Below, in pieces: positions 16,445-25,350 of a stretch of 64,000 bases of DNA (position 1 is its first letter; the number at the start of each line of letters is the position of its first letter). The notes beneath the pieces were generated by a model. It was not told the DNA's origin. It worked only from the letters and a program-made list of their open reading frames with translations, and did not search any database. The translations under genes and the position numbers were made by a program. Source of the stretch: Paralvinella palmiformis (lineage: Eukaryota; Annelida; Polychaeta; Terebellida; Alvinellidae). The DNA lies in assembly GCA_025642065.1 (NCBI GenBank), contig JAODUP010000583.1, positions 124,001-188,000 on the forward strand. Direction: 5' to 3'.

Positions 16445-16813
16445 TCATTTAGTTTTTGTATAAGTGATTGCATCTATCTGTTGATTTTCACCCGTAATAA
16501 TAATAAAAACCCGATTGGGTAAACAAGCTATCCATTCCCCTGGATTTTGTACCTTTCCTTGAGCCATGCAAATACCATTTGGACAAGGTGAATCTTTTAC
16601 CCACACACGCTGATCCCTGATAAAAATATGGGTCATCCCCAGCGGTCCGGAAATTGTAATGGTCTTATCCTTATTCAAAGAATAAACAAATGTCCCTGAT
16701 TCCGCTGTAATCCGCACCTGCGTCGCACCTTCCAAAGCGTGTAGCGTAGTAAAAAATGACAATCCTACTACCATAAGGCTTATTACAATAATAACCCAGT
16801 CAAAAATCTTCAT
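16445..16813 (-). CDS. NusG domain II-containing membrane-anchored protein
   Basis: 122 residues: one N-terminal membrane segment (about 5-27), then a small beta domain of the NusG_II type with the signature SPCPNGICMAQGKVQNPGEWIACLPNRVFIII (described here in two parts: the CPNGIC loop near residue 77 and the CLPNRVFI strand near 96). The Cys residues of the signature are all present. These proteins are common in Firmicutes and spirochaetes; no biochemical function is established. It lies 23 bp downstream of thyX in the same direction. Confidence 0.8.
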   Translation of the reverse strand: MKIFDWVIIVISLMVVGLSFFTTLHALEGATQVRITAESGTFVYSLNKDKTITISGPLGMTHIFIRDQRVWVKDSPCPNGICMAQGKVQNPGEWIACLPNRVFIIITGENQQIDAITYTKTK

Positions 16814-16836
16814 ATTCTTTTACCCAATATTATAAT

Positions 16837-17691
16837 CTATAATGAAGAGAAATCTTCTTCCTGTTGCATAAGTTTTTCTCTTAGTTCATATAATTGTTTT
16901 TGCGACAACATTTCCAATACTAAATCATCTTTTTCCAACAATTTTGCCAATACCCTACGCTCGGATTCCGACACTTTTACCGCATTTTTCATATGTTTCA
17001 TAAATGCTTGTGTACAAACTGGAAAGAACGCACGTATAACACGCAAAACTACATGCGCATAACAACGAATTTCATACTGCGCATGATGATCTAAACGTAG
17101 CAGGAGAAAATGAAAAAGATTGTGTAAATCCATCTGCCAATAACATTCTGTATAAATGGCAACAGGTAAAACAATTCGTGCAAGCTCACGAGCAATATTT
17201 TCTTTAATAAATTTCTCATATAACTGGTACGTTCTTTCATAGCTTTCTTTTATGTGCTGTATATATCGTAAGGCCTGTTTTTCATCCACAGGGACTGCGT
17301 CTCTTCCCTGCCTGTTATCGGAAGACTGTTGTGCAACTACATCTTTTGATGGGATATAAAACTCATTAGGCAGAATGCTGTATCGCGCAGAAATTTCATT
17401 TACTTTTGCCGTACGATGGCGCATCCACTGACGTGCTACAAATAAAGGCATTTTTATATGTAATATGAGTCCACACTGTTCAAATGGGGATGTGTGTCCA
17501 TGGCGCATAAGATAATCAATAAGGTGTGCATCATCGCGCACTTGTTTGGTCCCTTTTGAATAGGACACTCGTGCAGCTTGCGCTACTCGCTCGTCGCTTC
17601 CCAGTACATCGATCACACACACAAATCCTTTATCTAAAACAGGAAAATGATCACCTATACGTATCACTGTTTTAGTTTGTCGCTTATCCAT
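16837..17691 (-). CDS. thyX: Flavin-dependent thymidylate synthase ThyX
   Basis: Makes dTMP from dUMP with FAD and methylene-THF, with no need for a separate dihydrofolate reductase step. The ThyX motif RHRTAKVNEISARYS is exact (RHRx7S class; about residues 90-105). HTSPFEQCGLILHIKMP and the later IVLPVAIYTECYWQMDLHNLFHFL segments hold the conserved His and Arg residues. 284 residues, full length. It may share methylene-THF with MetF encoded at 49690-50568. No thyA is seen in the window. Confidence 0.96.
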   Translation of the reverse strand: MDKRQTKTVIRIGDHFPVLDKGFVCVIDVLGSDERVAQAARVSYSKGTKQVRDDAHLIDYLMRHGHTSPFEQCGLILHIKMPLFVARQWMRHRTAKVNEISARYSILPNEFYIPSKDVVAQQSSDNRQGRDAVPVDEKQALRYIQHIKESYERTYQLYEKFIKENIARELARIVLPVAIYTECYWQMDLHNLFHFLLLRLDHHAQYEIRCYAHVVLRVIRAFFPVCTQAFMKHMKNAVKVSESERRVLAKLLEKDDLVLEMLSQKQLYELREKLMQQEEDFSSL

Positions 17692-17760
17692 ATAACTTAC
17701 TGCTTCTCTCTACGGATAACAAAGTTTCTCATTGAATATAGAAAACTTGTATCGAAATAA

Positions 17761-17786
17761 AGGCCTTGGTCTATCAACCAAGGCCT
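17761..17786 (-). terminator. Terminator after the large repeat lipoprotein gene
   Basis: AGGCCTTGGT (17761-17770) and ACCAAGGCCT (17777-17786) make a perfect 10-bp stem with a 6-base loop. A-runs/T-runs flank both sides (AAAAAA on the plus strand), so it may work in both directions. It lies 46 bases after the stop of the lipoprotein gene at 17833. Confidence 0.8.
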
Positions 17787-17832
17787 AAAAAATACATCTT
17801 TTATCCTACAAAGAATAGTTTAACAGATTTTT

Positions 17833-19371
17833 CTATTTCCAAATAGCATACATTGTTTCCTGCGTACGCGGGTGGTCAATTGGAAATGCTGGTATGAAAA
17901 TCCCACCCCCCAGAGGAGCTTGTAAATTAGTATTACTAGTAAATTGTGCTGCATTCCACCACCCCCAAAAACTCTTGTTTGTTGAAGCTTCAAGATTGCT
18001 TTCTTGCGGCAGCATTATCTCACCGCTCCCAAGCAACACCTGTAAAGTAGCTTTTTTGTGATCACTGCTTAATACCAATCCTGAAGCAGACGAAACTGGC
18101 GATTTAAACATTCCACCGTTTGCATCAAATGTTATGGTAAGATACTTCGGATTATCAGTCCAGATAGCATAGTATATCTTATTCATGATACCTTCGGGAC
18201 CAAGATCTAAGTGTCCCCCCGCAGCTTTTTTTGCATTCAAAGCAGTTACTTTCGAGCCCCATCCAAGAAATGTTTTTTCATTCTGGTTCGTCTTAGGCTT
18301 AGTTGCAAAAACATCAGATCCAGGTACTGTTATCCCATTTGCAGATACTTCTACAGAAAGAGTTTCCTCATCTACTTTAGTAAACCCACTCGGACTATTT
18401 CCAAATGTTCCTCCTGCTGCCTTAAAGGTTATCGTGGTACTTTTCGATTTCCAAATAGCATACAGTGTTAAAGTTGTGTCTGCTTCTTGCACCCCAAAAT
18501 CATCCCATGGACTGAACTCTGTATCTGGTTCTTTCCCCCCCCCCCCTATGAGGTTGTTTACAGTGTTCCATCCCTGAAGCTCTTCAATATCAGGAGTAAG
18601 AGCTATAATAATATCAGCTGCAGGAGTTTTTCCTGTTTTATCTGCTTGTATCACAACAGCAATCTTTTTATTATCCGTCCCTACTTTTGTAAACCCTGCA
18701 TTCTTCGCCTTGGTCTCATCAAATGTTCCACTATTTGCATCAAATGTTACCGTAACACTTTTTTTCATAGCTGGCGTTGTAGCTGGTGTTGTAGCTGGCG
18801 TTGTAGCTGGTGTTGTAGCTGGCGTTGTAGCTGGCGTTGTAGCTGGTGTTGTAGCTGGTGTTGTAGCTGGCGTTGTAGTTGGCGTTGTAGCTGGTGTTGT
18901 AGTTGGCGTTGTAGCTGGTGTTGTAGCTGGTGTTGTAGCTGGTGTTGACGCAATTGCATCTTCCCAAATAGCATACAATGTAAGCTTGGTTTCTGTGTCT
19001 TTCACACCAAAATCAGTCCATGGACTGAACTCTGCAACTGCTCCTTTTGTCTTGCCTAGAGTGTCCTTAGTTGGTGCCTTTATATTATTCCATTCCTTAA
19101 ACTTTTTACCACTAGGAGCCGTAATAATATCAGCTGCAGGAGTTTTTCCTTTAGCATTTGGTTTTACCACAACAGTAACCATTTTATTATCCGTTCCTTT
19201 TGTAAACCCTGCAGTCACCGCCTTGGTTTCATCAAATGTTCCACCGTTTGCATCAAATGTTACCGTAACTGGCTTCTTTCCACACCCTGTAACTAATGCT
19301 GCACCCAGTAGCAACAACCCTGTAATAACAGCAAATTTTGAAAATCTGCTGTTATGAATCTTATTAAACAT
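17833..19371 (-). CDS. Repeat lipoprotein with four InlB-B-type repeats, a Thr-Pro linker and a poly-G tract
   Basis: 512 residues. The signal peptide ends in LLLGAALVTGC, so Cys30 is the lipidated residue. Four copies of the Listeria-Bacteroides (InlB B / Flg_new-like) repeat follow, each starting TVTFDANGGTF-like and ending LTLYAIW. The first (about 34-139) is separated from the second by a 60-residue TTPA repeat linker (about 140-200). Gly276-279 are encoded by 12 consecutive G. AAGGAGGGAG lies just before the ATG. Likely a surface-exposed lipoprotein; such repeats occur in adhesion-type proteins but the role is unknown. Two shorter paralogues follow at 19562 and 20520. Confidence 0.88.
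   Translation of the reverse strand: MFNKIHNSRFSKFAVITGLLLLGAALVTGCGKKPVTVTFDANGGTFDETKAVTAGFTKGTDNKMVTVVVKPNAKGKTPAADIITAPSGKKFKEWNNIKAPTKDTLGKTKGAVAEFSPWTDFGVKDTETKLTLYAIWEDAIASTPATTPATTPATTPTTTPATTPTTTPATTPATTPATTPATTPATTPATTPATTPATTPAMKKSVTVTFDANSGTFDETKAKNAGFTKVGTDNKKIAVVIQADKTGKTPAADIIIALTPDIEELQGWNTVNNLIGGGGKEPDTEFSPWDDFGVQEADTTLTLYAIWKSKSTTITFKAAGGTFGNSPSGFTKVDEETLSVEVSANGITVPGSDVFATKPKTNQNEKTFLGWGSKVTALNAKKAAGGHLDLGPEGIMNKIYYAIWTDNPKYLTITFDANGGMFKSPVSSASGLVLSSDHKKATLQVLLGSGEIMLPQESNLEASTNKSFWGWWNAAQFTSNTNLQAPLGGGIFIPAFPIDHPRTQETMYAIWK
18535..18546 (-). repeat. Homopolymeric G12 tract inside the coding sequence
   Basis: Twelve C on the plus strand (12 G in the coding strand) encode Gly276-279 of the large lipoprotein. 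In the present length the frame is open. One base gained or lost would shift the frame downstream, the classic slipped-strand phase-variation arrangement known from poly-G tracts in Treponema and other bacteria. Confidence 0.95.
18769..18948 (-). repeat. 12-bp coding minisatellite, 15 units
   Basis: Fifteen consecutive units of AGCTGGYGTTGT type (plus-strand sense), differing at only one or two positions. They encode the TTPA repeats between the first and second domains of the lipoprotein. Units are a multiple of three, so copy-number change alters linker length but not frame. Confidence 0.95.
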
Positions 19372-19458
19372 ATACTCCCTCCTTAATTTAATTCACGTTT
19401 AATTTATTCGTTTAAAAAGTTACTTACTTATTAAATAAAATAATATTAAATAAAAAAC

Positions 19459-19492
19459 CTGGAGTGTGAAAGCACTTGTGAAAGCACTCCAG
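19459..19492 (-). terminator. Terminator after the second repeat lipoprotein gene
   Basis: CTGGAGTG (19459-19466) pairs with CACTCCAG (19485-19492). The loop contains a short internal duplication of TGTGAAAGCACT type. The minus strand continues with a T-run (TTTTTTATTT). Confidence 0.7.
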
Positions 19493-19561
19493 ATTAACTA
19501 GAGAACGCACATTTACATTAAGCTAGTGCATTCTCGCTTATCCACAAAAACGCTAATGCGC

Positions 19562-20335
19562 TTATTTCCAAATAGCATATAGTGTCAAAGTTGTGTCTGC
19601 TTCTTTCACATCAAAATCAGTCCATGGACTGAAATCTGCAGCTGCTCCTTTTACCTTTCCTGGAGTCCCTGTAGCTGGCATCTTTAAAGTATTCCATTCC
19701 TTAAACGTTTTACCCGTAGGAGCTGTAAGAATATCAGTTGCAGGAGTTTTTCCTGTTTTATCTGCCTTTACCATAACAGTAACCATCTTATTATCAGTTC
19801 CTTTTGTAAACCCTGCAGTCACCGCCTTGGTCTCATCAAATGTTCCACCATTTGCATCAAATGTTACCGTAACATCTTTTTTCATCGTCGTAGCTGGTTT
19901 AGCAGCAGCTTTGGCATCTTCCCAAATAGCATATAGTGTAAGCTTGGTTTCTGTGTCTTTCACACCAAAATCAGTCCATGGACTGAAATCTGCAGCTGCT
20001 CCTTTTGTCTTGCCTGGAGCATCCTTAGTTGGTGTCTTTACATTATTCCATTCCTTAAACTTTTTACCACTAGGAGCTGTAATAATACTATCTGCAGGAG
20101 TTTTTCCTTTAGCGTCTGGTTTTACCACAACAGTAACCATTTTATTATCCGTTCCTACTGCTGTAAACTTTGCAGCCTTCGCATCGGCCGCTTTAAACAT
20201 TCCACCGTTTGAATCAAATGTCACGGTAACTGCCTTCTTCCCACACCCTGTAACTAATGCTGCACCAAGTAGCAGCAAACCTGTAATAATAACAAATTTT
20301 AAAAACTTGTTATGAACCTTATCCTTATTAAACAT
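19562..20335 (-). CDS. Repeat lipoprotein paralogue with two InlB-B-type repeats
   Basis: About 257 residues from ATG 20333-20335, chosen because AAGGAGGA lies 7 bases upstream; a longer in-frame reading starts before that ribosome site. The signal peptide ends in LLLGAALVTGC. Two repeats follow, joined by a short Ala-rich linker (AKAAAKPATTMKK), where the bigger paralogue has its long Thr-Pro linker. The first repeat is almost identical, in protein and DNA, to the single repeat of the next gene. Likely a surface lipoprotein; function unknown. Confidence 0.87.
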   Translation of the reverse strand: MFNKDKVHNKFLKFVIITGLLLLGAALVTGCGKKAVTVTFDSNGGMFKAADAKAAKFTAVGTDNKMVTVVVKPDAKGKTPADSIITAPSGKKFKEWNNVKTPTKDAPGKTKGAAADFSPWTDFGVKDTETKLTLYAIWEDAKAAAKPATTMKKDVTVTFDANGGTFDETKAVTAGFTKGTDNKMVTVMVKADKTGKTPATDILTAPTGKTFKEWNTLKMPATGTPGKVKGAAADFSPWTDFDVKEADTTLTLYAIWK

Positions 20336-20420
20336 AAGCTTCCTCCTTAATTTATTCATCCCCTCCTTTCCCTTTTAGAAAGCTACTATGAATGAATAAA
20401 TACAATAAATAAAAACCATT

Positions 20421-20448
20421 AATCTGGAGTGCAAAAGCACTCCAGATT
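20421..20448 (-). terminator. Terminator after the third repeat lipoprotein gene
   Basis: A perfect 12-bp stem, AATCTGGAGTGC (20421-20432) with GCACTCCAGATT (20437-20448), with an AAAA loop and a T-rich run on the minus strand (GGTTTTTATTT). The CACTCCAGATTAACTAGAGA segment also occurs after the neighbouring paralogue, showing that the 3' flank was duplicated with the gene. Confidence 0.85.
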
Positions 20449-20519
20449 AACTAGAGATAGAGAAGTACATCTAAAGTTAGCATGCATTCTCACCAAAAAA
20501 TAAGACACTATGCGCTTAT

Positions 20520-20927
20520 TTATTCCCAAATAGCATACAGTGTAAGCTTGGTTTCTGTGTCTTTCACACCAAAATCAGTCCATGGACTGAACTCTGCAGC
20601 TGCTCCTTTTGTCTTGCCTGGAGCATCCTTAGTTGGTGTCTTTACATTATTCCATTCCTTAAACTTTTTACCACTAGGAGCTGTAATAATACTATCTGCA
20701 GGAGTTTTTCCTTTAGCGTCTGGTTTTACCACAACAGTAACCATTTTATTATCCGTTCCTACTGCTGTAAACTTTGCAGCCTTCGCATCGGCCGCTTTAA
20801 ACATTCCACCGTTTGAATCAAATGTCACGGTAACTGCCTTCTTCCCACACCCTGTAACTAATGCTGCACCAAGTAGCAGCAAACCTGTAATAATAGCAAA
20901 TCGTAAAATCTTGTTATGAATCATCAT
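20520..20927 (-). CDS. Repeat lipoprotein paralogue with a single InlB-B-type repeat
   Basis: 135 residues: lipoprotein signal ending LLLGAALVTGC, then one repeat (about 30-135) ending LTLYAIWE. Over roughly 105 residues it differs from the first repeat of the neighbour at 19562-20335 by a single Glu/Asp change, so the duplication is recent. GGAGGT precedes the start (two adjacent ATG codons). It has its own promoter and terminator, so it is a separate transcription unit. Function unknown. Confidence 0.87.
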   Translation of the reverse strand: MMIHNKILRFAIITGLLLLGAALVTGCGKKAVTVTFDSNGGMFKAADAKAAKFTAVGTDNKMVTVVVKPDAKGKTPADSIITAPSGKKFKEWNNVKTPTKDAPGKTKGAAAEFSPWTDFGVKDTETKLTLYAIWE

Positions 20928-21001
20928 TAATACATAACCTCCATCTTAATTTTAATTACTTCCTTAGATTGGAAAACTACATCAAAGAAAGCATATACTA
21001 T

Positions 21002-21030
21002 TATATAGGTTTAAATGACAAAAAAGTCAA
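21002..21030 (-). promoter_or_regulatory. Promoter of the single-repeat lipoprotein gene
   Basis: Reading leftward, TTGACT (21025-21030), 17 bases, then TATATA/TATAAT overlap (21000-21007). The surrounding sequence is very AT-rich, including A- and T-runs just upstream (about 21040-21065) that could act as an UP-like element. Confidence 0.7.
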
Positions 21031-21182
21031 GTAATTTTTATAAAAAAAATTTTTTTAATTTATAAAATACACATTTTTACTTATTTTACCATATATTAAA
21101 TGTGTTTTATTCAGGTGTTTTTGCTTAAAATAAGCATACGCTATGCGGTTTCCATGCTTCTTATCGATTGGTATAGTTAATT

Positions 21183-22586
21183 ATGCAAAAAAGCAGTTGG
21201 CGTACTGCATTATATTTCAGCTCTTTTGGCTTTCTTGTACTACTCATTTTGATTATACCTCTTTCTTCGATTTCCATGAATATACGAGTATCTTTGGGAA
21301 TTTCCTTGGTAGTGCTTTTTCTTTGGATTACACATACTTTTGCTTTACATGTAACAGGTATGTTAGGGGTTGCGGCTCTTGCAGTCAGTGGGGTTGAATC
21401 GATAGGAAATCTATCTCGCTATGGGTTTGGTAATCCTGCAGTTATTTTTCTGCTTTCCATTACCATTATTATCGCCTGCGTTCGCCATACTTCGTTAATT
21501 AAACGAAGTACGCTTCTTTTACTGCTTGTAATGGGTACACACCGTAAGCGTATTATTTTTGCATTTTTACTTATAGGTTCTCTTCTTGCTCCTTTTGTAA
21601 CAAAGATTATGATCTTCAGTGTCCTCCTTTCTCTTGCACAAGAACTTATCGATAGAGAAGGTATGCAGGGAAAAAGCAATAATTTCACAAAAGCGTTGAT
21701 GCTTGCCACTTTATGGGGCCCCACAATGGGCTGCATCGGCTCAATTACTGCCGCACATCCAAATGCTTTTGCGATAACGCTTTTACAGTCTATCAGTTCG
21801 ATTCATATTTCGTCTTTTACCTGGATGTCGTACGGTATGCCTGTTCTACTGCTTTCAATTCTTCCTGCGTATGGAATTCTTTCCTGGTTTTTTCCTCAAG
21901 AAAATCAATTCCTTCTTGGGTGCGACAAAAAGGCTGTATACACTGAGCTTGCTAGTCTCCCTTCTCTTTCCAAAAAAGAATGGGCTATTATTGTTATTTT
22001 GCTTTTTGTCATACTATCTTGGGTTACAACGGATATACTAAGCAAGTGGCTCGGATTTCCCGTACATCCTGCACTTCCTGCACTTATAGGAGCCAGTCTT
22101 TTATTGCTGCCTCCTTTTATTTCCGTACCCTGGAAACGTATAGAAAAGGATATTGCATGGAATTCTATTATTCTTGTAGCTACTGCCTCTGCCATCGGAG
22201 TCACTTTGTATCACACTAAAGCGGTAAACATTATTGCTGATGCGTTATTTCCTGTGTTACATTCTTTACCTGTCTTTTTGCAAATGTTTTCTTTGGTATG
22301 CATTGCCGCAGTGCTAAGAATATTTATGTCAAACAATAGTGCAGGGGTTGCGTTTCTTGTACCCACCTTGCTTGCTTTGGCTCCTTTATTTCCAATGTCT
22401 ACTGTCTCTTTTCTCATGCCAGTTATTATTCTTTCTTCTGCCCCCCTTTTTCCCCCTAATATGGGATTTACCAATGCATATTCTTATGCACAAGGATATT
22501 ACTCGGTAAAGGAAATGATAGCTGCCGGTAGCGTTCTCACCGTTGTGATATTGCTTATTACTAGTGTCATAAGTGCACTACGATAG
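21183..22586 (+). CDS. DASS-type (SLC13/CitT) anion symporter
   Basis: 467 residues with about 11-12 hydrophobic segments and an internal two-fold pattern. The first re-entrant motif, usually SNT-like with GTPPN, reads GSITAAHPNAF; the second, MSNNSAGVAFLVP, is closer to the SNTATAA pattern. It probably moves dicarboxylates, sulfate or another anion with Na+; the substrate cannot be predicted. A TATAGT at 21172-21177 with TTTCCA 17 bases upstream puts the start of transcription at the ATG, so the message may be leaderless. No neighbour suggests a pathway. Confidence 0.82.
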   Translation: MQKSSWRTALYFSSFGFLVLLILIIPLSSISMNIRVSLGISLVVLFLWITHTFALHVTGMLGVAALAVSGVESIGNLSRYGFGNPAVIFLLSITIIIACVRHTSLIKRSTLLLLLVMGTHRKRIIFAFLLIGSLLAPFVTKIMIFSVLLSLAQELIDREGMQGKSNNFTKALMLATLWGPTMGCIGSITAAHPNAFAITLLQSISSIHISSFTWMSYGMPVLLLSILPAYGILSWFFPQENQFLLGCDKKAVYTELASLPSLSKKEWAIIVILLFVILSWVTTDILSKWLGFPVHPALPALIGASLLLLPPFISVPWKRIEKDIAWNSIILVATASAIGVTLYHTKAVNIIADALFPVLHSLPVFLQMFSLVCIAAVLRIFMSNNSAGVAFLVPTLLALAPLFPMSTVSFLMPVIILSSAPLFPPNMGFTNAYSYAQGYYSVKEMIAAGSVLTVVILLITSVISALR

Positions 22587-22629
22587 ATGCTGCACGTTGT
22601 GCATATCTATATTACATAATACCTGCTTT

Positions 22630-23919
22630 TTAATTAAAACTGTCAAGTAGATATTCTTTTAGTGTGTTGGCATGTGCAGCAATTTGTTGTTTATATTGTA
22701 TTTTACCTCGCAGATTTCGCAAACATACAGGCAAGGAGGCTTTGGTTCCCGTCGCTTTTTGTATTACACCGTTAAATTTTCCTGGATCAGCCAACGAAAG
22801 GTTGCATATATGCTTGTGTGTGCCTTTTTCATGAATAAAAAACTGTTGGCTTGCATAGAGTCCTACTGCTGTATGGGGGCATACATGTAAGTGATGTGTT
22901 TGATATGTGCGTGCTATGGTTTTCAGTATCTGTTCATCATCAACCGCATGGGCATGTATGCAATCACTCATCTGTTTTCCTGCAGTTTTGCATAGTGCAA
23001 GCAGGCGTTCGAAATTACTTGGATTTCCCACATCCATCGCACTAGCATATGTTTGCACCGATGGGCGTGCTTGAAAAACGCCTGTACGCAGATATTCAGG
23101 GACTTCATCATTAGCGTTTGTTGCAGCGTAGAGCATATCAATATCCATACCCCAATTCCACGCTAACGTAGCTGCACAGAGATTACCAAAATTTCCACTG
23201 GGTACACAAAAAGAGGCAGGTTTGCGTAAACGTGAGTATGCAAATATATAATAAAAAGATTGTGGTAATAATCGACCAATATTGATGCTATTGGCTGATG
23301 ACAAGTGTAATGGAATACTGGTATCCAGAAACATGGCTTTTACCATCCGTTGGCAGTCATCAAATGTGCCATCAACTTCCAGTGCGTGTACATTAGCACC
23401 GATGGTAGTCATTTGTAACTCCTGAAGTGGACTTACTTTGTTTTTTGGATACAAAATAACTACATCTATGCCTTCTTTATTGTAAAATGCTTGTGCCACT
23501 GCACTGCCTGTATCCCCACTGGTTGCAGTAAGTATGAGTACATGTTTCTGTTCTTGGATAAGAAAAAACTCTATCAGACTAGCAAGAAAATGCGCACCAA
23601 AATCTTTAAATGAACAAGAGGGACCCGAAAACAATTCCAATAATGTAATATGCTCTTCTAGAGGCCTTATTGTTGGCGAAAACAAAAAGGACTTTTCTAC
23701 AACACGTGCAACGTTATCGCCTATATCGTCTGCAAGTAATACTCGACAAAGAGCTTCTGCTATATCCTGAAACGACTCTTTGGGGGTAAATGATTCAATA
23801 AGCGTACGTAAATCAAATTTGTCAGCAGGAAGAAACAAACCTCCATCGGGAGCTAATCCCATAAATACTGCTTGACGGAAGGAAGTTTTATACGATGATC
23901 TGGTACTTTGTACTATCAT
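22630..23919 (-). CDS. thrC: Threonine synthase
   Basis: PLP enzyme converting O-phosphohomoserine to threonine. 429 residues of the short ThrC type. The PLP lysine is in PSCSFKDFGAHF; the phosphate-binding loop is ATSGDTGSAVAQAF; PKNKVSPLQELQMTT and PSGNFGNLCAATLA are further family motifs. It lies 5 bases downstream of the aspartokinase-like gene, with which it forms an operon for the aspartate family. Confidence 0.95.
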   Translation of the reverse strand: MIVQSTRSSYKTSFRQAVFMGLAPDGGLFLPADKFDLRTLIESFTPKESFQDIAEALCRVLLADDIGDNVARVVEKSFLFSPTIRPLEEHITLLELFSGPSCSFKDFGAHFLASLIEFFLIQEQKHVLILTATSGDTGSAVAQAFYNKEGIDVVILYPKNKVSPLQELQMTTIGANVHALEVDGTFDDCQRMVKAMFLDTSIPLHLSSANSINIGRLLPQSFYYIFAYSRLRKPASFCVPSGNFGNLCAATLAWNWGMDIDMLYAATNANDEVPEYLRTGVFQARPSVQTYASAMDVGNPSNFERLLALCKTAGKQMSDCIHAHAVDDEQILKTIARTYQTHHLHVCPHTAVGLYASQQFFIHEKGTHKHICNLSLADPGKFNGVIQKATGTKASLPVCLRNLRGKIQYKQQIAAHANTLKEYLLDSFN

Positions 23920-23924
23920 GATTA

Positions 23925-25304
23925 TTAATTGTAGTTACCCACGTGTCTTTTTTGAAAAAATTCCTTATGAATGATATGTAATGCGCATATTGCGTCTTCT
24001 TTTTTTACAACAAATGATATATTCATTTCATGCGCACCCTGCGCAATCGCAACCACATTAATTTTATTTGTTCCCAATACATGAAATATCCTCCCCGCAA
24101 TGCCTGGACTGCCTTTCATATTATTACCTACAACCGCTATAATCTCTAGCCCTTTTTGAGACGATACTTTCCGAATAACTTTATCTTTTACTTCTTCATG
24201 TAAAAATTGACGTAAACTTACAATAGCTTTTTTCTCATCGTGAGAACAACACACTAGTGAAATATTGTGTTCACTGGAAGATTGAATGATCATCATAATA
24301 TTTACTGCTACACTTTTTAATGCGCTAAATACCCTTTCGGAAATACCTACCGCGCCTACCATAGCATCTCCTGTAATATTAATGAGTACTACATCTTGGA
24401 TCGATGCGAGTCCAGTAATCAAAAATGGTTGTACAACTTCTTCATTCATAATGATAGTACCTTTATGCATGGGGCTATATATGTTACGCAGATATATGGA
24501 AATACTTTTTTCAGCAGCGGGAATAAGAGTCCGTGGATGAATTATCTTAGCTCCAAAATGAGAAAGTTCCATTACCTCTGCCACACTGATTTTTTCAATA
24601 ACAAATGCATCTCCTACTTTCTGTGGATCTGCACTAAACAACATTTCTCGATTAGACCAAAATTCAATAGCTTGTGCACGCAGTGCCCGCGCAAGTAATG
24701 TAGCTGTGTAATCTGCCCCATGTTCCATTAATGTAATCGAATCTCCTTCCGTACTAACTGCCAACCCACCAGGAACCACTACTGAGTGCGAGCGGTTTTT
24801 TATCATACCTCGAATAGCGCGATAAGTTTTTTCAAATAATACCGATTTTTTATGCCTTTCTACTATAATAGCCGATGAAATATCAATATAGCGCATACTG
24901 TTATCCATTTTTTTCAAAAACCGGAAAAAAAGATCGGTTGCAATCCGTTCACCAAATCCAATCAAATAGTCATAAGAACGCAATGAACATTCTTTTATCA
25001 GTGAAATGCCGTGTAATAGCTCATCAATCACTTGTATTGATTGATGAAGACTTTCTTGTGAAACAGAAAGATCTTGCGCCACATTTTTGTAATGTGTATG
25101 AATAGTGCGCACAATGTGTGTATAATTTGCTCCTTTTTCAGCGTTTTGCATCGCACGTACAAGACTTTTTTTTGTTTCTTCCAATGAAGACACCACAAGT
25201 ACTGCAGGTTTTGAACGTGTAACAATGGATGCAACGGAACGCATTAGTTGAATCTCGTGGAAAATTACACCATCAAATTTGAGTATCTTCATTGTATTAT
25301 TCAT
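23925..25304 (-). CDS. lysC: Aspartokinase homologue with altered catalytic motifs
   Basis: 459 residues: amino-acid-kinase domain (about 5-290) and two ACT domains (about 310-455). Recognisable segments are the VVPGGLAV region, GADYTATLLARAL, SADPQKV and ELSHFGAKIIHPRTL. The hallmark KFGGTS near the N-terminus reads KFDGVI (Lys9 kept), and the RGGSD loop reads EHGAD. It could be a divergent active aspartokinase or a mainly regulatory one; I cannot decide. It is co-directional with thrC. A TTGACA (leftward, 25351-25356) upstream may be its -35. Confidence 0.82.
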   Translation of the reverse strand: MNNTMKILKFDGVIFHEIQLMRSVASIVTRSKPAVLVVSSLEETKKSLVRAMQNAEKGANYTHIVRTIHTHYKNVAQDLSVSQESLHQSIQVIDELLHGISLIKECSLRSYDYLIGFGERIATDLFFRFLKKMDNSMRYIDISSAIIVERHKKSVLFEKTYRAIRGMIKNRSHSVVVPGGLAVSTEGDSITLMEHGADYTATLLARALRAQAIEFWSNREMLFSADPQKVGDAFVIEKISVAEVMELSHFGAKIIHPRTLIPAAEKSISIYLRNIYSPMHKGTIIMNEEVVQPFLITGLASIQDVVLINITGDAMVGAVGISERVFSALKSVAVNIMMIIQSSSEHNISLVCCSHDEKKAIVSLRQFLHEEVKDKVIRKVSSQKGLEIIAVVGNNMKGSPGIAGRIFHVLGTNKINVVAIAQGAHEMNISFVVKKEDAICALHIIHKEFFQKRHVGNYN

Positions 25305-25350
25305 TCATCAAATGTTCGTATAGTATGTAATAAGGTATTATTCTAGCTTA

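Noticed and set aside
18769..18948. Possible CRISPR array
   Set aside because: Units are 12 bp, contiguous and without spacers; they encode protein repeats.
18710..19357. Plus-strand ORF rich in GVVAGV repeats opposite the large lipoprotein gene
   Set aside because: It is the antisense of the 12-bp minisatellite and repeat domains; no ribosome site or family, while the minus-strand gene has a signal peptide, ribosome site and conserved repeats.
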